Origin: Sphagnum compactum
Taxonomy: Eukaryota; Bryophyta; Sphagnopsida; Sphagnales
Direction of reading: 5' to 3'
NCBI GenBank assembly: GCA_965153455.1
Contig: OZ234498.1
Span: 3,844,001 to 3,908,000, forward strand
DNA: 64,000 nt
Positions 1 to 10,500 of the stretch are shown in pieces. Within the stretch, counting starts at the first letter, position 1. The number at the start of each line of letters is the position of its first letter. Under the pieces are notes generated by a model. The model was given only the letters and a program-made list of their open reading frames with translations, made no database searches and was not told where the DNA came from. The position numbers were made by a program, and so were the translations under genes.

Positions 1-3000
1 AGCAATCGCCGGTTGTATCCAGGAGGAAGCGAGCGTCGAGGTTCCGTCTATCTGCAGTTGCGGAGCTTCGATCGACAAGTGCCATGGTCGTGGTCAAGGA
101 AGTTGAGGAGGTTGGAGCTCTATCCACGGATCAAAGACTGTTGTTGCACTGGAACTGTTGCTGGCACCCATTCTGCCTTCATAGATGTTTTCTGTAAAGA
201 AGAAGAGAATGGCTGTGGTGAGGTTGGATTTTTAGCTCTAGTGTAGACCAGAATGTGCAGCTGAATCTTTCTCAAAAGTGCTGCTGCATTTGCAGCTTGG
301 CAACAGTGCAGCTTCCAGTGTTGGAGGGGCGATTCAGGCACTCAAAACAGGTCCTGCTCAACTGCTGGATCCATCATTATCATCGTCATCATCATCAGCA
401 TCTATTTCTTTGCCTGGAGCAACTGTCGTGACAGCTGCTGGAGATTCAGCAGATCATGGTAGACTTGCACCAGATTCACCTGTCATTGATTCCTTGCGGG
501 AACAATTGAGCAATATCACTGACAGCCTTACCGGAGCAGGCAAAGCAGCAGGGAATATTCTTGAAGAGACAAAGGCTTCAATCTCGGATACTGTCATGGC
601 AGTGCAAGATTCTGTGACAAGGGGCTTCACAAATGTTCAAGAGATCACAAGGGATTCAGGAGATTCTGTAACAAGGAGCTTCAAAAATGTTCAAGAGATC
701 ACGAGGGATTTGGGAGATTCAAATGTGGGTGGCAATGGTGTCAAGGATGTCAATGAGGGTTTTGCAGGAGCAGGCAAAGCAGCAGCAAATATGCTGGAAG
801 AGGCAAAGGCTTCAATCATGGATACTGTCATGGCAGTGCAAGATTCTGTAACAAGGAGCTTCAGAAATGTTCCAGAGATCACAGGGGATTCTGGAAATTC
901 GACTGTGGGCAACAATGGTGTCAAGGATGTTTATGGGGGTTTTGCAGGAGCAGGCGAAGCAGCAGCAAATATTCTGGAAGACACAAAGGCTTCAATCACG
1001 AATACTGTCATGGCAGTGCAAGATACTGTAACAAGGAGCTTCACAAATGTTCAAGACATCACAACAGATTCAGGAGATTCTGTGGGCAATTCTGTCAAGG
1101 ATGTCTACAGGGGTTTTGCAGGAGCAGGCAAAGTGGCAGCAAATATTCTTGAAGAGACAAAGGCTTCAATCACAGATACTGTCACAGCAGCACAAGATTC
1201 TGCAACAAGGAGCTTCACAAATGTCCAAGAGATCACAAGGGATCTGAGAATTTCTGTGGGCAATGGTGTCAAGGATGTCTACAAGGATTTTGCAGGAGCA
1301 GGCAAAGCAGCAGTGAATACTCTTGAAGAGACAAATGCTTCAATCACAGATACTGCTACAGCGGTGCAAGATTCTGTAACAAGGAGCTTCACGAATGTTC
1401 AAGAGATCACAAGGGATTCAGTAGATTCTGTGGGCAGTGCTGTGAAGGATGTCTATGAGGGTTTCAATGGCAGTGTCATGGATTCAATAGATAGGGTTAC
1501 TGGTTTCTATGACAAAACTGTTGGAGATGTGCAGAGCACACTTGACAATACAGTGACAAAGGCAGAGGGAAGTGTTACTGATTTCACTGGCACCTTTCAA
1601 ATGGGTACAACTGTGAATGATGCTCTCAGGGATGCAGTGATTACTGTACATAGTGCAACAGGTTCAGCTTTGAAGGCTTCGGCTTCGGCTGTAGCAGACT
1701 TTTATGGCTCTACCAAAATTCTTCTTCCCACTGAGGCACAGTTGGTGTTGAGCATAGTGGAGCAGATTCATGACCTTTCTGCACCTGTGGGAAATGCTCT
1801 CCAGCAGGTTTTTCACACGATACTGTGTTTCCTTCTGTTTTGGTAGTGTTCAAAATGCTTCTTCCAGGAGCCTGCCCAGGCCTGTTTGCCTGTCAGTTTT
1901 TTCTTGGCTTGATCCTGCTTTCTGCTCTTTGCAATTGATTTGAGACCCACATTTTGTGTGCATGCAGGTATATGTTGGTATTGAAAATGTGGAGAGGGCT
2001 GCAGGTGTAAATCCAGAGAATCCACTCACTCCTGTGCTGCTGGTGGTCGGTGGCACTCTCTGTATTGGGTATAATCTGCAGCAACCTAGATCTTTGTGTT
2101 TTTACTTTGTTCTGTCACGTCTTTTAGTGTTTTGCAAAATGGAGCAGTAGCAGTTAATGATCACTACAGTTTCCAACATGCAGCTATGTTGTTGTTTTCC
2201 TCATGTGTAATGTGTCATCATCATCATGTATCTGCAAGCCTGCTGAATTCTGCAAATACATGTAAGCTACATATGTGGTGCCAGATAGGTAGCATGCATA
2301 CAAGCCAATGAGGCCTTTGTCTACAGGTGTGAATGATACTTTGACTGGTGAAATGCAGAATGGGAGAAGAGAATACATTTAAGTGCTCAGAAACTAACTT
2401 TCACAATTCTTGGAATGTTTGCAGATTGTCATATTGGCAAGTGAGATATGGTGGGTATTCTGGGGACTTGATCCCGACTTCTGCTCTTGACTTACTGAAA
2501 AAGGATGGGAATGCTGTATTGGTTGACTTACGGTCACAGGCAAGCTTTTTGCTTCTTTTGCATTTAGTGATCCTTGAGTTACTCATTCGATTCAGTAGTT
2601 TGCAAAGTGTGATGTTTTCTTTGCACTTAGTGATGTTTGTTTCTCCATTGCCAGCAAAAATAGTGGCTGTGGACCTTATGGCCCATCTGGGTATTCTGTC
2701 TTTTGCAATCTGTTTAGTTCCACTTCACCTCTGCTGTCTTGTTTCCTTTCACTGTAAGAGTACTGGTATGAATCAGCATAGTTGTATCAAAGAACTTAGG
2801 TTTAAAGCTTGTCAGTTTGAGACAACCTAAGTTGATGGGTTTGGGTGTAGGTGGAAAGAGAAAAAGATGGTGTGCCAGATTTGCGCAGAGGAGCACGATC
2901 AAGATCTGCTACTGTTGAGGCTTTTAAGGTATCGGTCACCTGTGACAACTCTTGGATGTCTGTCTGTTGCCACCCATGAACTGTCTATCATCTCTATGGC

Positions 3001-6000
3001 TTTTCCTGGAAGTACAGCTGGGGAAACAATGTTATTCCTTTGCATGAGATTTCTCTCTATATGATTCCACAAACAGAATATATGGCAAAAGAGAACTTTG
3101 TTTCACTTGAAATTAGGATTTGAGAACTTGTAGACTGAGAAGAGTCCTGACATGAGACCTCGTTACTAAGATGGCCAAGCGAAGTGTCCAGGTTGAAGGT
3201 TCCTTGCGAAATAAGCTGAATAACCCCAAAGAAATTGACACTATAATCACAGCTGCTATTATCTGCAACTTAAAAGGTCTGAAGGTGAGTCACACTTCAC
3301 TACAATTTAAGTTCTCATCTTTGAAATCAATTTATGTTTTACTGAAATAAAACTGGTTTAAAAAATACAAATAATGTGATTTTTTCTTGCATGCAGCCTA
3401 GCTCTAAGGTAATTGTGATGGATGAAGATGGTAGCCACTCGAAGGCGGTGGCCCGTGCTCTACATAGGTTTGGGATAAAGGTTTGCCCACCAAGCACATG
3501 CGATTCCTGTATTTTGAAATGTGTGATATATAAAATTTGTTCACATTCAACATAGCTTCTTGATGGCAGTAGATGAGGATGAAATTCTATTTGATGCAAC
3601 TTGCAGAACACTTCTGATACAACCCATACTTCGTTTGCTGATGTTCATCTGTGTTTGAAGCAGACTGTCTGCTTCGTAGGAAACTCAGAATTTGGGTGAA
3701 TTATTACAGAGACGCTACCGAATGGATGGGGGCTTCCGAGCCTGGAATGCATCAGGGCTGCGAACAAAACCTGAGGGCACAGAAACTGCAATCACTGTTC
3801 TGAAGGAGGTGAGGCATTCACTTATATGCTTTGTGTCCATTAGCTTCAATCATCTGGGCCACAGCCACTGATGCACCATGAGGAATGGATGGTGGGTGGA
3901 CAACAAACACTTTTCTATTGGGTTACAGTTTCCCTAGCTAACCCCTCAAATTTGCTGTTTTACTACCTACCTACTAATATCCCATTAGACCTTACCTACA
4001 TATTTAAAGACCTGCTCTGATTCTTTTAGTCTAATCAGAACCTTACAAAGCATATTTTCTCCTCTGCTGTTTAAGGGGCATTTCGAAAAACACAATGCCT
4101 GCTCCAGCAGGTGTTGCGCTTTTTGAAACGCCCCACACTCTTTTTCTGTTCTTTCCCCCATGATACCCACCAGGCATCACAGGAGAAAAACAAAAATATA
4201 ATCATAGCAGGGTCTTTACGCTTAGTAGTCCTCAACAATAGGCTTTACCAGAATCAGGCAAGTGCTCAGCTTCACCTCATGCGCGCCCTTATTCTGGTAA
4301 AGCCTGTGGCCTCAGGCTTTATCCTACATCAATCATCTACTCACCTAGAAGTCACCTATTGTGCTCATTGCCTACAGCACCTATTTTCTACAAGATATCT
4401 TACCAAGGTCCTTACCAGTGTTGTGTGGTTCTCTCTTTTGCAAAGAAAGACCTGGTGGGTGAAGGTTGGGTATATGGACCCTTGACCAGTTGTTCTCAAA
4501 AAAATCAAAGAACTGGTTTGACTTATAACCGCAGTTCTCCAAAAAATCAGAGAACTGGTCAAATCAAAGAGTCTATGTAGTGGTTCTTTCACTAAAACGT
4601 GCTAGTTCTTAGAAAATTTTCAAAGCCCAAGAACCATAGCTTGTTTCACTCTGAAACCGTTCAAAAGCCTCAAACTGGAGGTTCAAAAAATATCTCGAAA
4701 ACCTGCCCTACACTTGTCCATACCAATCATTTACATCCATCTACTTACCTAGTAATCACCTGTTGTCCTAACTAGCTACATATCCATCTTACCCACTTTT
4801 CAATGGCAATGGTTTTCACACAGTGTACTTACATGTTATTTTACTTGCACATGCAGGACACAGAGGATTTTATTGAGGAAGTAAAACCCACTGCAGAGGA
4901 GGTGTTTTTAGTATGCATGGTACGTGAAAGAGGAAAGAAAGAATTTGGCTCTTAAACTCTCTTTCTTTTTGTTCCTTTCTCTGCAAAATTCAGCTCTTAA
5001 ATTCTCTTTCAAGTGCTCACCAAAGTCAAGATGGTTTGTATAAGAATTTGTGCTCATGGATTCAACTTTGGATGTTTACAGGGCATAGTGGCAGGGCTCT
5101 ATGCAGCAATTGGTATGCACTTCTTTACCTCTTTCATTGCTTTGTGGTCTATAGATTCAATATCTGTTGAAACTCAATACAGATCATATTTGGTTTGGAG
5201 GCTATTGGATGACAATTGTGCAAATTTTGATTTTGTGACACTCTACTAGCATGCCTGACCAGAGTGAACCAACAGCCAGCACACCATCCATTGGAAGCCT
5301 GTAAAGACACAACTGTGGATGAACCCCAACTGAGTTGACATTGAGTTTCACCTCAATAGCCTATGCTCCAAAAAATAGGTCCTGTGGATTGGTAAGGGAA
5401 TAGGTTTGTGGTACAATAGGTGGCTACTAAGCATATAGATGCATATCAATGGTTAGTATGTAGGTAAGGGCTATTGGGTTGTTAGTAGGTAGGAAGAAAA
5501 ACAGCAACTGAGCTGGTGACCTAAGGAACTGGAACCCAATGGAAATGTGTTTCCTGTCCACCCACCATACATCCTTCACAGTGCTCTCATGGCTGTTGGT
5601 TCACTCTCACCTTAGCACAACTGCCTGATCAGATATTTGTCCCTGTGAGCAGAGTGGGAGAAAACCTTGCAATTAATCGGAGTTATTGGTATAAGCCAGG
5701 TATGATACATATCTACATTGACTTGAAATATGGTTTGGTAACTGAGATGGTGAATATGCAGGTGGTCAGGCCAGGACTAAGAGCTGGAAGTGCCCTGATT
5801 TGTATCTTTCTCTGGACTGCTATGAATAAATAGGTCCAAGGGGTTCTGTGGATTGATAATGATGATGTACTTATAAGGCAGATTATCTACTACAGGTGGT
5901 CTACTCAAAGGCAAAAGCATATGACAGTTTTGAGGATGTGAAAGCAGATTTCAGGTATACTTTGTCTTTTGCATTCCAGGGAGTCTGATGCTATGTTGGA

Positions 6001-6412
6001 GCTGTGTTCTTATACATAGGAATGACTCAAGAAGCCCTCTTCAGGATGCACTGAATCAAAAATTTGCTAGACCAGATTCTGTTCAGGATTTTGCTTACCC
6101 CACATATTGATGGCTGCCAGAGTTTTGCAAAAATCACTCTCGCTTGCCATGCAAGGTCTCTTGAGGATTTCAGGGCAGGCAGAGTCAGGTACACTGCAGC
6201 TGGTGACATCACCCAACACATCTGCTGTGCAAGAACGTGTTGTCCGAGCAGCAGCCAAGCATGGGCCCCTTGCCTCTGAGGATGAGTCCAAGCTTGAGCT
6301 TGAGTCAGAGCACATGTCAGAGGTTGAAAGCTTACCATTCCTTTTTACAGAGGACCTGAATGCTATGCCAACCCGGCCTGAAGAGCTATCACCTCCTTCA
6401 CTACGAGAATGA
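1..6412 (+). CDS. CAS-like / inactive rhodanese-domain thylakoid-type protein with five internal tandem modules (5' end outside window)
   Basis: Related to the plant calcium-sensing receptor (CAS) and its larger rhodanese relatives (the Arabidopsis At3g59780 type), which are chloroplast thylakoid proteins; the localisation here is inferred. Hand-built exons: 1-217 (tentative, open to the window edge), 261-1807, 1968-2068, 2425-2539, 2851-2928, 3192-3284, 3397-3480, 3710-3808, 4857-4919, 5082-5112, 5653-5688, 5882-5954, 6121-6412. Phase is kept throughout, giving at least 942 residues. The order is: low-complexity Ser-rich N-terminus; five ~58-residue modules; a hydrophobic segment (LTPVLLVVGGTLCIGL, about residue 610); a rhodanese fold at about 630-778 beginning YGGYSGDL; a second hydrophobic stretch (GIVAGLYAAIG) followed by EWEKTLQLIGVI; and a polar tail. 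At the rhodanese active-site loop the sequence reads VMDEDGSHSK with no Cys, so sulfurtransferase activity is unlikely, as in CAS. The true start codon is not seen. Confidence 0.82.
530..1465 (+). repeat. In-frame tandem repeat, five units of 174-234 bp, inside the CAS-like CDS
   Basis: Units lie at 530-763, 764-943, 944-1117, 1118-1291 and 1292-1465. Each encodes about 58 residues of the form AGAGKAAANILEETKASITD, then a VTRSFTNVQEITRDS block and VKDVYEGF. The first unit is longer because it carries an extra ~54-bp VTRSF..VQEITRD sub-copy. Repeat lengths stay multiples of three and no unit has a stop. Residue spacing suggests amphipathic helix. The DNA units are still very similar to one another, so duplication is recent or kept uniform by conversion. 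Confidence 0.92.
2540..2850 (+). other. GC-AG intron in the CAS-like gene
   Basis: The exon ending ...CGGTCACAG at 2539 is followed by GCAAGC rather than GT, and the intron ends in TAG at 2850. Both flanking exons are in phase 0 and join the family sequence (VDLRSQ to VEREKDGVPDLRR). AG|GCAAG is the usual form of the minor GC-AG class. All other introns modelled here begin with GT. Confidence 0.8.
4075..4134 (+). repeat. 60-base near-perfect hairpin in the CAS-like intron
   Basis: Two 29-base arms (4075-4103 and 4106-4134) pair around a 2-base loop. The inner stem is CCTGCT/AGCAGG. Arm 1 agrees with the reverse complement of arm 2 at 23 of 29 positions, and all six differences are transitions. 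It could be a miniature foldback element or the stem of a small-RNA precursor; no mature small RNA can be inferred. Confidence 0.8.
4241..4304 (+). repeat. Hairpin with perfect 14-bp arms; member of a dispersed repeat
   Basis: GGCTTTACCAGAAT at 4241-4254 is exactly complementary to ATTCTGGTAAAGCC at 4291-4304. The right half and following bases (TTCTGGTAAAGC, then GGCCTCAGGCTTTA) reappear, diverged, at about 37289-37360, so this is part of a dispersed repeat family. Confidence 0.75.
5252..5632. mobile_element. MITE-like element with terminal inverted repeats in a CAS-like intron
   Basis: The intron 5113-5652 contains GAGTGAACCAACAGCCA near 5260 and its inverse TGGCTGTTGGTTCACTCTC near 5590, about 350 bp apart. 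The interior has no coding sequence and is rich in CCTACCTACTAA-type motifs shared in inverse orientation with the intron at 3873-4000. Short length, inverted termini and intronic position suit a non-autonomous DNA transposon. No clean target-site duplication was identified. Confidence 0.55.
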
Positions 6413-7148
6413 GGATGTACTTCACCACCAAACCTGTTAGTGGACACAAAAGTTTTCCAATTGCAAATGGATGTTCTGTTGTCTAAGTGGCTACCTGTAT
6501 GTCTGTGAGATGTAATAGCTAGTTTGGATCCAGATCACAAAACTGTCCAAAAACAAAAGGTGTATTTAAATTCTACTGAATCTTTGCTCTCAGTAATGCT
6601 GCCATAATGTGCACAAAAGTGAGTAGTGAGCATGGGCAACCTAGGGACTGGCACCAGAAGGAAGACATTTGAGTTTGCTTGCAAATGATGGCTTAAGTAA
6701 TTCTTCCCATCTTAGGAAGCACAACTTGATGATTCCATACATGCCATTGTATGATATTGCTTCTGATTTGAGCTCCCTGGTTGTATCCTCCTTCAAACAA
6801 GGAAACTGCTGACCATTTAGATTTGACAAAAAAAGCTTGCCAAAAAAACTGGACTAGAAATGTCTTCATAAACAAAATTGATGGTTTCAAAGTAAAGGCT
6901 TGGAACTCCAAAGGCTCTGCATGGTTTGTGCTCAGGGTTATACACAACATAGTTCTTCCTTTCTTTCTCCCTACAACCAGCGTATGGAAGCAAGGAGGAG
7001 AGGAAAGCTCCTCGTAAAATAGAAGAAACATCTTCGACCAAAAACCGAGCCAAACACACAGCGACTAACCTGTCACGGACTTGAAGGTGGTCGATCATGG
7101 TGGACATGCGGTGCTTGCCCTCATCGATCATCGGGGAGAGATTCGAAA
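6413..7148. other. Intergenic stretch; possible minus-strand exons
   Basis: Between the CAS-like stop codon and the LpxB-like gene. On the minus strand an ATG at 7131 opens a GC-richer stretch (MIDEGKHRMSTMIDHLQVRD) followed by a possible donor (GACAG|GTTAGT). Downstream, about 6805-6646, a reading EDTTRELKSEAISYNGMYGI runs to a TAG. I do not recognise a family, and the junction between the two pieces was not resolved. A small divergent gene is possible but unproven. Confidence 0.25.
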
Positions 7149-7320
7149 ATCCACAGGCTTCATGACTGCTGCTCTGATCTCAAATCCACAGGCTCCATGA
7201 CTTCTGCTCTACGCTCAATCCGCAGGCTCCATGCCCACTGTTCTGCTCTCAATCTGCAGGCTCCATGCCCGCTGCACTGCTCTCAATCTGCAGGCCATGA
7301 CTGCTGCTATGCTCTCCTTC
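7149..7320 (+). repeat. 34-35-bp minisatellite, five units
   Basis: Units start at 7149, 7184, 7218, 7252 and 7286, each beginning ATC(C/T)(A/G)CAGGC(T)TCCATG and ending in a GCTCTGCTCTCA-type sequence. The array lies 270-440 bp upstream of the proposed LpxB-like start codon, so it may sit in that gene's promoter or 5' leader. Confidence 0.85.
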
Positions 7321-7586
7321 TTTCTGTCCTTCTCTCCAGTTTACCTTAGAAATCCACACAATAATACATTGAGACAAGCAAGATCGGGCTATGAACAACC
7401 GTAACTGTGGCGCATAGTACTAAGTTAGAAGAAGAAACAACAAAGAGAAGAAGAAACACACGAACAGGAAAGCCCTAGAAACAACAGCTCTCTGCCACCA
7501 TTCTGATAAGAAAGCTCATCAATCTCCCGTCAGGTGTACAAGAGTCGGAAGAATTCGAGAAGACATTGTTATTGCTGCAGATCTGA

Positions 7587-10500
7587 ATGGCTAACCTATG
7601 GCATCGCCATCGTGCTGCTGCATCATGCACAATGCCATTGCACCCGGGCGTGTCATACTCCATCAGCACTTCTGCAGTGGACCGGACGACTTTTCCTCAG
7701 TCTCCTCCCGAACGAAGAAGACCTTCTTCTAAGCAGGTCTCGACCTTTCAAAAGCAAGCTCTTAGAGAGCGAAGATCCGTGCACAACACTTCACAAGGAC
7801 CAAGTAATAATAAGAAATCCAACTCTCACTTGCTGAAAGCTTGTTGACATGCTTTTGTTGTTGTGCTTTGGATTTTTCTGCAGTTTTTTTGCAATGCAAT
7901 GGATGCAGAATCAAAACCCTAGCTTCATGCCTCTCCTTGCAAAGTCCTTGAAAGATGCTACAAAGATAGTCCTTTGTGCTCTGAGGCTACTGGACCATGG
8001 TGTTGTTGTTGTGGATTTTGCACAGAAGACTATCTTAAGCTGACCTATCTTAAGCTTCCAGTGGTGGTGCCATTGGCCTAGGGGAAAGAATTCCTGGACC
8101 TGGGCAATCCTTGTTTGTTTGTGAAGGGAGGATGTATTTGACCGTTTGTTTCTTTTCAGCCACATGAGATTTGCTCTTTGGTATCTTGAATAATGGTGCA
8201 TGAAATCCGCAAAAAGTTTTGATTGCACATGCGTCCTCTGCTTCTCTGAGTTCGTGAACAGAAGGTTGGAAGAGGACAAGATGGACCGAAAAAGGCAGAG
8301 TAGTGGTAGAAGCAGCAGCCGCAAGTCCATCTAACTGCAACAACAACAATGGAGCAGCACAACTGCCTGCAGCAATCAATAACAATCAATTCGATATTGT
8401 GATTCTGACCAATGGTCCAGGCGAGGTTGCTGCATGGGTGAAGCCAGTGGTGACAGCTTTGCGACAGCATACCAACAAGCATTTCTCTGACATTCGCATA
8501 TCGGTGTGTAAACTTTCTTTTTTTTTGCTTATCTGCTGACCTTTTGTCTTGTAAAATGGTTATTAGAGGCAGTTGAGCTTCAACAGATGAACACTGCCTC
8601 CTTTCTGGTGTTCGTCAAGGTGTGGATTGAATACTATTGAACAAAGACTGACTCAGCTGCCTTCTAAAAGGTTTAGGATCCGTCATTGAGCATTTCTCAC
8701 ACAGCCAAAACCCGCTCACCCTAAACCCTACATTTGATCTTGATTGATCAGCTTATGCTCATTGAGGATTGAGGGGGAAATAACGTGGTTGACTGGGTAG
8801 GTTGTGCTGGCGCCCTGCCCACATGCCTCTGGCGGTGAATTGCAGCTACTCCAAACGTTTGATGAGATTGATAGATGTCAGGTATGTTGTTGTGCCTTTC
8901 CAAATTTCAGCATAAACAATGACATGTTGTCTCATTGAATTTTTGTGTGTACCTACTCATTTGTTTGCATTGGCGATCAAGCTTTCTTGACTGTGCGATG
9001 TCCCACTAAAATTCACCCCATTACCTCTAAAACAAAACAACCACATTTGCAGTTCATGCCCATGCACAAACACACACACACACACACACAAGGAACTGAA
9101 TGGTGCATCTCTTTGTGCTGCACACTCTTTGATGGTTCCTGCCTGATCCTGGCCAGGGCCCAGAAGGTTTCTGGCAGCTACTTTTACTCGGGCGTAGTTT
9201 GCAAAATTGGGACTGGCGGAAACAAGGATTATGCATATTTCTGGGTGGTGACCAATTTAATGCGGTACTAGCTCTTGTCCTTCATGGTAACTGGTCCTCC
9301 AAGCAGTACCACACAAGGACATGCAGTTTATAAAAAGCAGATGCAGTAGGGACAAGATCAACAACCAATGCAATTACTTCTCATAAGTTTGATAGAGCAA
9401 AGAGAGAGAAGGTACAGTTGGGTATCATAGAATTGCAGCATTATGGCAGGACTCTGAATTTACACAAGCTTTTTCAGCTAGTTTTTGATGGTGATAATAG
9501 GGTGGATCATTGCTGATATGGATATTATGGATGGGTTTTTGGGGTAATGGGAGGCAGCTGGTACTGGGATACAGGTTGGGTTACAGAACACTGGTTTACA
9601 CTGAAGATGCTGTGCGATGGCCTGGGTTTGTTCAACTTCTTTACTCCACTCTCTTGACCTCTGATGTAGCAGTTTTTTTTAAGCACATTAAGTCTTAGAA
9701 AAGCCAAACAATCTGAAATTGGTATTTTTACATTATTTGTCATCTGGGGCTAGAGATTCAAGTCAGCCATTCCAGCTGCAAATCTCTGTGTTTGGAAGAA
9801 AATAGAATGTGAAGACGGCACAGACAAAGGAGAATCTTGGTGCAGGATTTGTTATTGGGCCCCTCAGCCACCTTTCCTCTGAGTTGTTCTTGTGTTGATG
9901 TTGGGATGGATGAGTAGTCTGGTGGACGCTTACTTGTTGCACTCAGAAGAGATGCTCTCTAAAGTGCCAAAATGGGCCCGCACACAGTGCCAAGTAGTTG
10001 GAGATCTATTTGCTGATGCAGTTGCAACATCCATCACAGGGTTGCCTCATTGGCCACCTCTTTCAGGAAATCAGTCTGCAGCCATGACAGCTGAGGAGTC
10101 AGTGCCCGTGGTTGGGCTGCTGCCAGGGTCTAAGGTGAACACTAGTAGGATTGTTGATACTTGGGACATTTGTCCACCACTTCTGATTTTATGCTCTAAT
10201 AGGCTGTTCAATCATCTCTAGGTTAGGCACATTCATTTTACTGTACAATCTTAGTTATTGGAATGAACTGCTTCCTATTTTGCGAAACTCCAGTGTTTCC
10301 TAGAACTTATAGTTTTGCAAGAGAGAGAATGGATCTGTTGTTTTAGTGTAGCCTACATAGCCACTCTGTCACCAAGTCTGTTGATTACCATGTGCAGGAT
10401 GCAAAGCTTGCAATAGGAGTCCCTTACTTTATTGCAGTTGCGGAGCATCTTCATCAACGGTAATTAATTACGAGCTGCTTATGCTCCCCCTTTCCTACAT

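Larger units (their letters stand above)
3840..4800 (+). repeat. Repeat-derived sequence filling a CAS-like intron (3809-4856)
   Basis: The 1.05-kb intron between the exons ending at 3808 and starting at 4857 is made mostly of repeat fragments. Its left part (about 3873-4000, GATGGTGGGTGGACA through CCTACCTACTA) recurs in inverse orientation at about 5390-5580 in another intron of the same gene. It also holds two hairpins (4075-4134, 4241-4304) and a 41-bp-spaced direct repeat at 4492 and 4533 (GTTCTC..AAAAATCA.AGAACTGG). No coding sequence is seen. Confidence 0.65.

Noticed and set aside
8281-8334. ATG at 8281 as start of the LpxB-like gene
   Set aside because: It is in another frame and stops after 17 codons. 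The in-frame path needs a splice from the exon 7587-7803.
9265-9286. Longer version of the third LpxB-like coding exon ending at a GT at 9287
   Set aside because: It breaks phase with the next exon. The donor at 9265 and acceptor before 9558 give a colinear match to the cyanobacterial family.
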